A stretch of DNA of 64,000 nt from Desulfobacteraceae bacterium (lineage in GTDB: Bacteria; Desulfobacterota; Desulfobacteria; Desulfobacterales; Desulfobacteraceae), in contig JAAEMK010000744.1 of NCBI GenBank assembly GCA_024225635.1, positions 16,310 through 80,309 of the forward strand, written 5' to 3'. Made by a program: the position numbers and the translations under genes. Positions 1 through 7,526 of the stretch are shown here, in pieces (position 1 is the first letter of the stretch; every line of letters begins with the position of its first letter). The notes beneath the pieces are model-generated. The model did not search any database. It saw only the letters and a list, made by a program, of their open reading frames with translations, and was not told where the DNA came from.

Positions 1-1403
1 AAGCGGCATTGACCGATCCCCTGGTCATTGCCGCCCTGAAGCGCGAGTTCCTTGCCTGGTACCGGACAAACTACCTCACCACCTGGCACCGGTTTGTGAA
101 GTCCTTTCCCCGGGGCAAGAAGGCGCTTTCAACCCGGGACCAGTGGAAAACCATTGCCGAAACCATTCATCTGCCCGCCAATCCCTACGGAGAATTGCTG
201 ACCACGGCAACAAAGGAGCTTGAGCCGTTTTCAGGCGCGGACGACCTGCCCCGGTGGATTACGCTTCTTGGCCAACTGAGCCGGGTTGAGCGGGAAGCCG
301 CCGTCATCAAAGCCCAGGAGGTCGGAAAAACAGGAGTGCTCAGGACCGCCACGGACCGCCTGAAATCCACCCTCACCAGGGGGAGCACGCTCCCCTCCGG
401 CATGGACCGGCCCCCTGAAACCATGATGGCGGCGGGCAAGGCCCTCCTGACCTATCAGGAAGCGCTTGGGGCGCTTGCCCCCATGACATCCTCCCAAAAG
501 GCTGCGTTCAATGGGGCAACCAGCATCTATACTGGAGATCCATCCACCAATGAATCCCCCTTTTTCCTGGCCCGCAAGGCTGTCAAGACCCTGAGAAAAA
601 CCGTGGAGCGGTCAACCGACGGCGGCGCCGACGAGATCTGGACCCTTGTCCGGGGTCCCCTGGATCTGTTCCAGGAGTTCATTCTCAAGGAGAGCGCCTG
701 CGAACTTCAGAAGGCATGGGAAAAAAAGGTGCTGGTGGAGCTTACCGGCATGGGCAGGGGGGCAAACACCAGCGCCCTTGTCCTGGGGGAGGATGGGCTT
801 GCCACCCAGTTTCTCAACAAGGAGGCCGCGCCCTTTATCGAACGGGGACTGAAAAAAGGATTCCACGCGGCCAGAATCAACAACCGGGACATCGCCTTCG
901 AACCCGCGTTTCTCACCTTCCTGACCCGGGGCAAGGTGGTGGTGAAACCCTCCCGGAAAGAGTACACGGTTAAGATCTTGGGATATCCGACCAATGCAAA
1001 CGACGAAGCCCTTTTCCAGCCCCATGCCACCGTGCTCATCCTTGAATGCGAAGGAACCGTCACAGAGCTTGAGAATCTAAACTACCCCGTGACGGAGATT
1101 TTTAAATGGTCCTTTAACAAAAAATGCGATCTCATTCTCAAGATCAAGGTGTCAGACCTTATCCTTGAAAAAAAATACACCGGGGTCAATTCGTTCCCAA
1201 GGTTTCTCAAGGAATTTTCCAGAGCCAGCGGCAGCCGCACCTTTTATCCGGGGAATTTCCCGGCGCACAAGGCGGACCTGCAACGGATGAGAATCAAGCA
1301 CATCAAGGTGAAATACGGATTCAAGGGTCATGCCCCCGTGGTGAAACTGTTGACCGCGTCCCCGGGAAAAGTCCCCACGGAGATTGTCAGATGCTGGGAT
1401 TAA
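1..1403 (+). CDS. tssM: TssM (IcmF) C-terminal part, T6SS membrane-complex protein; 5' truncated by window edge
   Basis: The reading frame is open to the left edge, so only the C-terminal ~467 residues of a protein normally around 1100-1200 aa are visible. In the family TssM is the inner-membrane, periplasm-spanning ring of the T6SS membrane complex with TssJ and TssL. The visible part fits the periplasmic C-terminal region: an alpha-helical stretch followed by a beta-rich tail (about residues 310-465) that ends in VRCWD. A TTG at position 9 is not the true start. The end overlaps tagF by 13 nt. Identity rests on sequence character and on the following tagF; tssJ, tssK and tssL are not in the window and are presumably upstream. 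Confidence 0.85.
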   Translation, partial: AALTDPLVIAALKREFLAWYRTNYLTTWHRFVKSFPRGKKALSTRDQWKTIAETIHLPANPYGELLTTATKELEPFSGADDLPRWITLLGQLSRVEREAAVIKAQEVGKTGVLRTATDRLKSTLTRGSTLPSGMDRPPETMMAAGKALLTYQEALGALAPMTSSQKAAFNGATSIYTGDPSTNESPFFLARKAVKTLRKTVERSTDGGADEIWTLVRGPLDLFQEFILKESACELQKAWEKKVLVELTGMGRGANTSALVLGEDGLATQFLNKEAAPFIERGLKKGFHAARINNRDIAFEPAFLTFLTRGKVVVKPSRKEYTVKILGYPTNANDEALFQPHATVLILECEGTVTELENLNYPVTEIFKWSFNKKCDLILKIKVSDLILEKKYTGVNSFPRFLKEFSRASGSRTFYPGNFPAHKADLQRMRIKHIKVKYGFKGHAPVVKLLTASPGKVPTEIVRCWD

Positions 1404-2092
1404 GCCGTAAAAACGTCCCATGGCAATGGTCGGTGACAGGTAAGCACCCCGCCTTTGGCGACTATCTTCACCACAACCTTGACAGCCCCATGGTCAAGGC
1501 GTTCTCGGCCTGGGTGGAGCGGGGCATGGCCCAGAGAAAGCAACAGCAGGTCAATGACCGCTATTTTTCCTACCGGTTCTGGACCCGGGGTGGCAAAAAA
1601 CACAGCCTGGTCTGCGGCATTGTCAAGGACAGCAGCGACACCATGGGACGTTCCTATCCCCTGGTGATCATGGGCAGCGGCACCATACATGGCTGGGAAA
1701 AGCGGTGGAACACCGTGTTTCAGGCATTTGACCCGGTGCTGAGGGAATTTGAGGAGATCGCCTCAAAACGGTTTGACTCGTTCAGCACCCTTGAGGCCAG
1801 GTTACGGCGAATTTTCTTCAGGCCCTCGGATTTTACCGCCCGGGGAGCCCGGCCTGTAAAAAACAAAGACCTGTTCCTGAGCCTGGACCTGTCCAACCGG
1901 GATTGCTGCACCATTGCCCTTGGTCCCGGGGCCCACAGGCCTGCCGCGCGGTTTGAACGCTGTCCCCTGCCGGTGGCGGCCTTCATGGGCGGAGCGCCCG
2001 AGGCCCCGGTCCTGACCGTTTATGCGCGCCCCCTGGTTCCGGGAGATTTCAGGGAGCTGTTCAGCGGAAGCCTTAAGCCGACAGTGCCATGA
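1391..2092 (+). CDS. tagF: TagF, type VI secretion system-associated protein
   Basis: A 233-aa TagF-family protein. The N-terminus carries the family signature (GKHPAFGDYLHHN near residues 17-29) and a conserved motif around GRSYPLVIMG (residues 87-96). In Pseudomonas and Agrobacterium TagF is a post-translational repressor of T6SS assembly, countered by the PpkA/PppA phosphorylation pathway; a kinase/phosphatase pair of that kind lies at 38.1-40.4 kb in this window. It overlaps tssM by 13 nt, so the two are translationally coupled. The C-terminal coding tail is duplicated directly downstream, see 2013-2166. Confidence 0.88.
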   Translation: MLGLSRKNVPWQWSVTGKHPAFGDYLHHNLDSPMVKAFSAWVERGMAQRKQQQVNDRYFSYRFWTRGGKKHSLVCGIVKDSSDTMGRSYPLVIMGSGTIHGWEKRWNTVFQAFDPVLREFEEIASKRFDSFSTLEARLRRIFFRPSDFTARGARPVKNKDLFLSLDLSNRDCCTIALGPGAHRPAARFERCPLPVAAFMGGAPEAPVLTVYARPLVPGDFRELFSGSLKPTVP

Positions 2093-2166
2093 CCGTTTTT
2101 GCAAGGCCCCTGGTCCCGGACAATTTCAGGGAACGCTTCAGCAAAAAACTTAAACCGATGACGCCA
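2013..2166 (+). repeat. 77-bp tandem duplication covering the 3' end of tagF
   Basis: Positions 2013-2089 and 2090-2166 align without gaps at an exact period of 77 bp (for example CCCTGG, ATTTCAGGGA and CTTCAGC blocks match) but have diverged by point changes. The first copy encodes the last residues of TagF (VYARPLVPGDFRELFSG). The second starts at the TagF stop codon and encodes a closely similar peptide in the frame of the ATG at 2089. Because 77 is not a multiple of 3, the duplication changed frame. Confidence 0.85.
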
Positions 2167-2196
2167 TGGCCGGATAATAAAATGGAGAGACCATGA
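2089..2196 (+). other. 35-codon micro-ORF made from the duplicated tagF tail
   Basis: ATG at 2089 overlaps the tagF stop (ATGA) and the frame ends in TGA at 2194-2196, which overlaps the tagJ start ATG at 2193 (again ATGA). The peptide begins MTVFARPLVPDNFRERF and resembles the TagF C-terminus. It may be translated simply because it couples tagF to tagJ. No function is known, and it may be only a relic of the duplication. Confidence 0.4.
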
Positions 2197-3020
2197 ATAC
2201 CAAAAAACTGATCCTGAACGGAGAGCTGACAAAGGCAAGACAGGAACTGATCCAGGGGATAAAAAAGGCCCCGGGCGACCCGGCCCTCAGGACCCATCTT
2301 TTCCAGGTGCTTCTCTTCCTGGGAGAGTGGGACAAAGCCCTTGTCCACCTCAATGCCCTGCTAACCGGGGACAAGGAAACCCGCATGGGGCACGAGGTCT
2401 ATACAGGCCTGATCCGGGCGGAACAGGAGCGGACAGCGGTGGCGGAACTCAGCAAAGAGCCCTCGTTTCTGCCCGAACGGCCCGAATACGCGGATCTCTA
2501 TTTCAAGGCCCTGGAAGCCGCCAGGCAAGGAGAACCGGAGGCGGCAGGCGAGCTTTACCAAAAGGTCGAGGAGGCAAAACCGTTGATATCGGGGTTTGTC
2601 AACAAAGAGCCTTTTTCCGGCTTCACGGACACGGACACCCTGCTCAACGGTTTTCTGGAGGCCATGGAATATGACCGCTACCTCTGGATCCCCTTTGAGG
2701 CCATACGGGAGATCACCGTCAGCCCGCCCCGGACCCTGATCGACCTTGTCTGGGCAAAAGGGAGCGTCACCACCTGGGAGGGACTCACCATGTCATGCTT
2801 TTTCCCGGTTCTCTATCCCCTGTCCCATTGCCATTCGGACCACCGGGTCAAGATGGGGAGGATGACGGACTGGCACCCCCTGGGCGGTCCCTATGCCAGG
2901 GCCAGCGGGCAGCATGTGTACCGGATCGGAGAGCGGGATATTTCCCTTCTTGAAATCCAAACAGTGGTGTTCAACAAACCGGTCCCCGATGACCAGGGAG
3001 AAGACAGTGATGGATCTTGA
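2193..3020 (+). CDS. tagJ: TagJ / ImpE-family T6SS accessory protein
   Basis: A 275-aa ImpE-family protein with an N-terminal TPR-like helical half (ALRTHLFQVLLFLGEWDKALVHL, about residues 30-52) and a C-terminal SciE/ImpE domain containing FEAIREITVSPPRTLIDLVW (about 168-187). TagJ proteins bind the N-terminus of the sheath protein TssB and modulate ClpV-dependent sheath disassembly in some T6SS subtypes. Its place between tagF and tssA matches ImpE-containing clusters. The end overlaps tssA by 11 nt. Confidence 0.87.
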   Translation: MNTKKLILNGELTKARQELIQGIKKAPGDPALRTHLFQVLLFLGEWDKALVHLNALLTGDKETRMGHEVYTGLIRAEQERTAVAELSKEPSFLPERPEYADLYFKALEAARQGEPEAAGELYQKVEEAKPLISGFVNKEPFSGFTDTDTLLNGFLEAMEYDRYLWIPFEAIREITVSPPRTLIDLVWAKGSVTTWEGLTMSCFFPVLYPLSHCHSDHRVKMGRMTDWHPLGGPYARASGQHVYRIGERDISLLEIQTVVFNKPVPDDQGEDSDGS

Positions 3021-4383
3021 AGCAATATTGGCCCCCATTCCCGGGGAGAACCCCTGCGGGGAAAGCCTGCGCTACACCCCGGTCTATGATGAGATCCAGG
3101 AGGCCAGAAAGGCCGACGATCTCCTGGACCAGGGGGAGTGGCAGCATGAAGTCAAGACAGCCGACTGGCCCCGGGCAATGGAGCTATCCCTTGAAGCCCT
3201 GTCCACAAAAAGCAAGGATCTCCAGATCGCCGCCTGGCTCATGGAAGCCCTCACCCACCTAAAGGGGTTTGACGGGGTGATGTTCGGATTCCAGGTGTTC
3301 AACGGACTGTTTGAAAAATTCTGGGAGCCCCTCTACCCCGAGATCGACGAGGGAGACCTGGACTACCGGGTGGGGCCCCTGGAGTTCCTCAACGACAAGC
3401 TCTGGCTGCCCATCAAACAGATTCCCCTGACAGATCCATCAGCCAGCCGGGGCTTCACCTTCATGCAGTGGCAGGAATCAAAGCTGATGGGATCGGAAAA
3501 AGAGACCATGAGCGACGACAAGCGCCGGGCCGCACGCCAGGAGATGATAGACGACGGCAAGGTGTCGCCGGAGGAGTTTGAGTCCGGCATACGGGCGTCG
3601 TCACGGGCTTATTACGAAACCCTGGTCCAGACCGTCACCCAATGCCAGGAGGAGTTCAACCTGTTTGACACGGCCGTGGACGACAAATTCGGCAGGGAGG
3701 CCCCAAGGCTTGCCGAGATCAAGGAGAGCATTGAAGAATGCCTCCGCCTTGTTACAACCATTGTAAAGGAGAAAAGGGAGCTTGAGCCCGACCCGGAACC
3801 GGTTGCGGTGGCGGAGGCTGAAACGGCTCCTGCCGGGGAAACCACCGGGGCGGTCCCGGACCAAGCCCGGGCGACCCTACCGCCGGGAGTTGCGCCAATG
3901 CCGCCTCCGGCCCCAGTCCAGGCCCAGGCCCAGGCCGGGGGCCAGGTATTCCAGGTCAACCGCCTCATGGGCGGGGGCGGCATTGAAGAGGCCCTGTGGC
4001 GAAATGCCACGGCAACCCTGGCGCAACAGGGTATCAAACCCGCCCTGGAACAGCTCCTGGGCGCATCCTGCAGTGCCCAGTCCGTCAGGGAGCGCACCAA
4101 CTTCCGGCTCCTCATGGCCAGGCTCTGCCTCGAGGCGGACAGGCCCGACCTGGCAAGGCCCATTGTGGAAGAGCTCACCACCCTGGTGGAAGAGCTGCAG
4201 CTGGAACGTTGGGAATCCCCCATCTGGATCGCCGAAGCCCTGGGCACACTTTACCAGTGCCTGATGGCCAGGGGGTCCACGGACGACGACCACTACCGGG
4301 CCTCGGAACTGCTCACACGGCTCTGCACACTGGATGTCACCAAGGCCATGGAATTTTCCATGGAAGGACCTGCAACCGAATAA
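3010..4383 (+). CDS. tssA: TssA (ImpA N-terminal family), T6SS baseplate/sheath cap protein
   Basis: A 457-aa protein starting at ATG 3010 (MDLEAILAPIPGENPCGESL). Earlier in-frame starts would run deep into tagJ. The N-terminal ImpA_N domain (residues 1 to ~130; GENPCGESLRY, KDLQIAAWL, EPLYPEID) is unmistakable. A proline/alanine-rich linker at about residues 290-315 separates it from a C-terminal helical domain of the VasJ/ImpA type. TssA primes and caps the growing sheath-tube. The overlap with tagJ implies coupled translation; 49 nt separate it from tssB. Confidence 0.9.
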   Translation: MDLEAILAPIPGENPCGESLRYTPVYDEIQEARKADDLLDQGEWQHEVKTADWPRAMELSLEALSTKSKDLQIAAWLMEALTHLKGFDGVMFGFQVFNGLFEKFWEPLYPEIDEGDLDYRVGPLEFLNDKLWLPIKQIPLTDPSASRGFTFMQWQESKLMGSEKETMSDDKRRAARQEMIDDGKVSPEEFESGIRASSRAYYETLVQTVTQCQEEFNLFDTAVDDKFGREAPRLAEIKESIEECLRLVTTIVKEKRELEPDPEPVAVAEAETAPAGETTGAVPDQARATLPPGVAPMPPPAPVQAQAQAGGQVFQVNRLMGGGGIEEALWRNATATLAQQGIKPALEQLLGASCSAQSVRERTNFRLLMARLCLEADRPDLARPIVEELTTLVEELQLERWESPIWIAEALGTLYQCLMARGSTDDDHYRASELLTRLCTLDVTKAMEFSMEGPATE

Positions 4384-4432
4384 GATAAAACAACGATCCC
4401 TATAGAACAGATAAAACCATAAGGAGGAGACC

Positions 4433-4960
4433 ATGGCCAAAGAGAGTCTGCAACACACCCTGGACCGGGTACGATCCCCCCGGGTTCAGATCACCTACGA
4501 CGTTGAAGTGGGTGATGCCATTGAGATGAAGGAGATCCCCTTTGTTGTGGGAGTGATGGCCGATCTCTCGGGCAAGCCGGACGAGCCGCTTCCCAAGCTC
4601 AAGGAGCGGAAATTCGTGGAGATCGACCGGGACAACTTCAACAGCGTACTTGCGGGCATGAAGCCCCGGCTCGCCTTCAGGGTGGACAACAAGCTCACCG
4701 ACGACGACAGCCAGATGGCAGTAGAGCTTCGCTTCAAGTCCATGGACGATTTCCACCCGGAACAGGTGGCCCAGCAGGTGGATCCCCTGCGCAAGCTTGT
4801 GGATGCCAGGGACCGGCTCTCCGAGCTGTTGAACAAGCTGGACGGCAACGACCGCCTGGATGAACTGCTCCAGGAGGTGATCTCCAGCACCGACTCCCTG
4901 GAAAAACTTGGCAAGGAGGCGGGTGTGGAGGCAAAAAAAGAAGGAACAGATAACGAATAA
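4433..4960 (+). CDS. tssB: TssB, contractile sheath small subunit
   Basis: A 175-aa TssB/VipA protein: residues such as RVQITYDVEVGDA, FVVGVMADLSG and KFVEIDRDNFN are the family hallmarks. TssB and TssC interlock to form the contractile sheath that fires the Hcp tube. A strong ribosome-binding site (AAGGAGGA at 4421-4428) precedes the ATG. The length is typical and tssC follows after 14 nt. The C-terminal helix (about 120-160) carries the expected region for binding ClpV or TagJ. Confidence 0.95.
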   Translation: MAKESLQHTLDRVRSPRVQITYDVEVGDAIEMKEIPFVVGVMADLSGKPDEPLPKLKERKFVEIDRDNFNSVLAGMKPRLAFRVDNKLTDDDSQMAVELRFKSMDDFHPEQVAQQVDPLRKLVDARDRLSELLNKLDGNDRLDELLQEVISSTDSLEKLGKEAGVEAKKEGTDNE

Positions 4961-4974
4961 CCAAGGAGAACCCC

Positions 4975-6459
4975 ATGGCAGAGAAAGAGGAGAAGGTCCA
5001 GCCCGCAACCGAGCAAGTCAAAGAGGATATCAGCCTCCTGGACCAGATCATTTCAGACGGCCGCCTTGCCCGGGAGGAGAGCCAGCGGGAATATGCCAAG
5101 GATGTGATCGGCGAGTTCGTCACCCAGATCATGGAGGGCGCCATCACGGTTTCCAAGAATACGGAAGCCATGATCAACGCAAGGATCGCAGCCATTGACA
5201 CGCTGATCTCGGACCAGCTCAACGAGGTGATGCACCACGAAGAATTCCAGACGCTCGAAGCGTCCTGGCGGGGGCTTGCCTACCTGGTGGACCAGTCCGA
5301 AACCGGAGAGCAGCTCAAGCTCAGGGTGATGAACGTGTCGAAAAAGGACCTGCTGAAGGACATGGAAAAAGCGGCCGAGTTCGACCAGTCCACCCTGTTC
5401 AAGAAAGTATATGAAGAGGAGTTCGGCATGTTCGGCGGGGCCTCCTACGGCGCCCTGATCGGCGACTATTATTTTTCCAACCATCCCCAGGACACGGCCC
5501 TGCTGGAGAAGATCTCCCAGGTGGCGGCCGCGGCCCATGCGCCCTTTATCTCCGGGGCCGCCCCGGAGCTGTTCAACTTTGACAGCTTCACGGAGCTGGG
5601 AGAGCCCAGGGACATGGCCAAGATCTTCCAGAGCGTGGAGTACGCCAAATGGAAATCCTTCAGGGATTCCGAGGATTCAAGGTATGTGGCCCTTGCAATG
5701 CCCCACATTCTCATGCGGCTTCCCTATGGCAAGGCCAACGTGCCGGTGGAGGCCTTTGACTTTGAGGAAAAGGTGGACGGCACCGATCACAGGCGATACC
5801 TCTGGGGCAATGCCGCCTATGCCCTTGGCACCCGGCTCACCGACGCCTTTGCCAAGTTCCACTGGTGCGCCGCCATCCGGGGCGTGGAGGGCGGCGGCCT
5901 GGTGGAGGGACTGCCGGTCCACACCTTCAAGACCGACGAAGGGGATGTGGCCCTGAAGTGCCCCACGGAAATCGCCATCACCGACCGGAGGGAAAAAGAG
6001 CTTGCGGACCTTGGGTTTGTCCCCCTGGTTCACTGCAAGGGCACCGACTATGCCGCATTTTTCAGCACCCAGACCGCGAACAAGGCAAAGATCTACAACA
6101 CCGACGCCGCCAACGCCAATGCCAGGCTCAGTTCCCAGCTCCAGTACATCCTTGCGACCTCGCGGTTCGCCCACTACCTGAAATCCATGATGCGTGACAA
6201 GATCGGCAGTTTCATGACCCGGCAGAACGCCCAGGATTTTCTCAACACCTGGATCACCTCCTACACCCTTGGAGATGACGATGCCAGCCAGGAGATGAAG
6301 GCCAAATACCCCTTGAGAGAGGCAAGAGTCGATGTCAGCGAGATCCCGGGAAAAACAGGGGCGTACAGGGCGGTGGCATTCCTCAAGCCCCACTACCAGC
6401 TCGATGAACTGAGCGTATCCCTGCGGCTTGTGGCGAACCTGCCGCCGCCGGCCCAGTGA
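4975..6459 (+). CDS. tssC: TssC, contractile sheath large subunit
   Basis: A 494-aa TssC/VipB (EvpB-type) protein. Typical segments include EFQTLEASWRGLAYLV (about 82-97), FGMFGGASYGALIGDYYF (about 145-162) and the conserved C-terminal region ending in YRAVAFLKPHYQLDELSVSLRLV. It is co-transcribed with tssB and has a good Shine-Dalgarno (AAGGAG at 4963-4968). Together they form the sheath that wraps the Hcp tube. No truncation or frameshift is seen. Confidence 0.96.
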   Translation: MAEKEEKVQPATEQVKEDISLLDQIISDGRLAREESQREYAKDVIGEFVTQIMEGAITVSKNTEAMINARIAAIDTLISDQLNEVMHHEEFQTLEASWRGLAYLVDQSETGEQLKLRVMNVSKKDLLKDMEKAAEFDQSTLFKKVYEEEFGMFGGASYGALIGDYYFSNHPQDTALLEKISQVAAAAHAPFISGAAPELFNFDSFTELGEPRDMAKIFQSVEYAKWKSFRDSEDSRYVALAMPHILMRLPYGKANVPVEAFDFEEKVDGTDHRRYLWGNAAYALGTRLTDAFAKFHWCAAIRGVEGGGLVEGLPVHTFKTDEGDVALKCPTEIAITDRREKELADLGFVPLVHCKGTDYAAFFSTQTANKAKIYNTDAANANARLSSQLQYILATSRFAHYLKSMMRDKIGSFMTRQNAQDFLNTWITSYTLGDDDASQEMKAKYPLREARVDVSEIPGKTGAYRAVAFLKPHYQLDELSVSLRLVANLPPPAQ

Positions 6460-6525
6460 TCCGACCAAAAGCGTGACGGGATGTGAGCTGTGGCCCCCCA
6501 CGGCCCACAACTTTCATATAACACC

Positions 6526-6545
6526 CGGGCCCCATGGGGGGCCTG
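6526..6545 (+). promoter_or_regulatory. GC-rich hairpin in the tssC-hcp gap
   Basis: GGCCCC at 6528-6533 pairs with GGGGCC at 6538-6543 around a 4-nt loop, with one or two extra flanking pairs. An A-run rather than a T-run follows, and then the hcp Shine-Dalgarno (AAAGGAGG, 6549-6556). It is therefore not a classical terminator on this strand. A 3' stability or processing element that helps set higher hcp mRNA levels is a reasonable inference. The 105-nt tssC-hcp gap is the largest within the core operon. Confidence 0.4.
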
Positions 6546-6564
6546 AAAAAAAGGAGGCAAGAAA

Positions 6565-7047
6565 ATGTCTGTTGATCAATTTTTAAAATTAGATGGAATC
6601 GATGGTGAGGCCCAGGACGCCAAGCATAAAAAGGAAATAGACGTGCTTGCATGGAGCTGGGGCGCTTCCCAGTCCGGAACCACCCACATGGGCGGCGGCA
6701 GCGGTGCCGGCAAGGCCAATTTTCAGGATCTCAGCATCACCAAATATGTGGACTCATCCTCCCACAAGCTTTTGAAGTCGGTTGCCAATGGCAGCCACAT
6801 CAAGGAGGCCCTGCTCACGGTGAGAAAGGCCGGTGAGAAACCACTGGAGTACATCAAGCTGCTCATGAAGGACTGCTTGATATCATCGGTCTCCAGCGGC
6901 GGCTCCGGTGGCGAGGACCGGCTGACGGAAAACGTCACCATCAACTTCGGGGAATTCGAGTACACCTACACGCCCCAGAAACCGGACGGTTCCGGAGACT
7001 CCCCGCTGCCGTTCAAGTTTGACATTGCCGCCAACGAAGAGAAATGA
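6565..7047 (+). CDS. hcp: Hcp (TssD), T6SS inner-tube protein
   Basis: A 160-aa Hcp-family protein (MSVDQFLKLDGIDGEAQD at the N-terminus; EVDVLAWSWG-like stretch EIDVLAWSWGASQ at about 25-37; DLSITKYVD; TVRKAGEKPLEYIKLLM). Hexameric rings stack into the expelled tube and can chaperone small effectors. It has a strong Shine-Dalgarno and a hairpin upstream, fitting high expression. It lies inside the structural operon and its stop overlaps the tssE start (ATGA). Confidence 0.95.
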   Translation: MSVDQFLKLDGIDGEAQDAKHKKEIDVLAWSWGASQSGTTHMGGGSGAGKANFQDLSITKYVDSSSHKLLKSVANGSHIKEALLTVRKAGEKPLEYIKLLMKDCLISSVSSGGSGGEDRLTENVTINFGEFEYTYTPQKPDGSGDSPLPFKFDIAANEEK

Positions 7048-7520
7048 GCCAAATGCCCCAAACGTTTCAGGCATCGGTACTGGACAGACTCATTGATAAT
7101 GAACCGGACAACTCCCGTGAGTCTGCCCGGTACCGGGTTGCCAGCTTCAGGCAGATCATGGCGGCGGTGCGAAGGGATCTCGAGAACCTTCTCAACACAC
7201 GGCGGAGCATCATTACGCCGCCGACAGCCTACGGGGAGGTCAATGCCTCTTTTTTTGTGTACGGCCTCCCCGACTACACCAGTAAAAACCCGTCGACCCT
7301 GACGGTACAATCCATGCTGCGGCTCGAGATAGAAAAGACCATTGCACGGTTTGAACCGCGATTGAAACGGGTCAGCGTGGAAGTTGATTCCCCGGAGGAT
7401 GGCAACAGACATTTGAAGTTCAGGATCTCCGGCATACTTGTTGTGGACGAACTGGCCGAACCCGTGACCTTTAACACGACCTTTGATTCGAACAGAAGCA
7501 CCTACTCCATCAAAAAGTAG
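7044..7520 (+). CDS. tssE: TssE, gp25-like baseplate protein
   Basis: A 158-aa protein with the gp25/TssE pattern: an N-terminal VLDRLID segment, a central VRRDLENLLNTRR (about 46-58; the R-DLE-LLN-R motif of the family) and a beta-rich C-terminus. TssE is a wedge subunit of the T6SS baseplate with TssF, TssG and TssK. The start overlaps hcp by 4 nt. A second ATG three codons in is an alternative start. Confidence 0.92.
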   Translation: MSQMPQTFQASVLDRLIDNEPDNSRESARYRVASFRQIMAAVRRDLENLLNTRRSIITPPTAYGEVNASFFVYGLPDYTSKNPSTLTVQSMLRLEIEKTIARFEPRLKRVSVEVDSPEDGNRHLKFRISGILVVDELAEPVTFNTTFDSNRSTYSIKK

Positions 7521-7526
7521 ACACCT

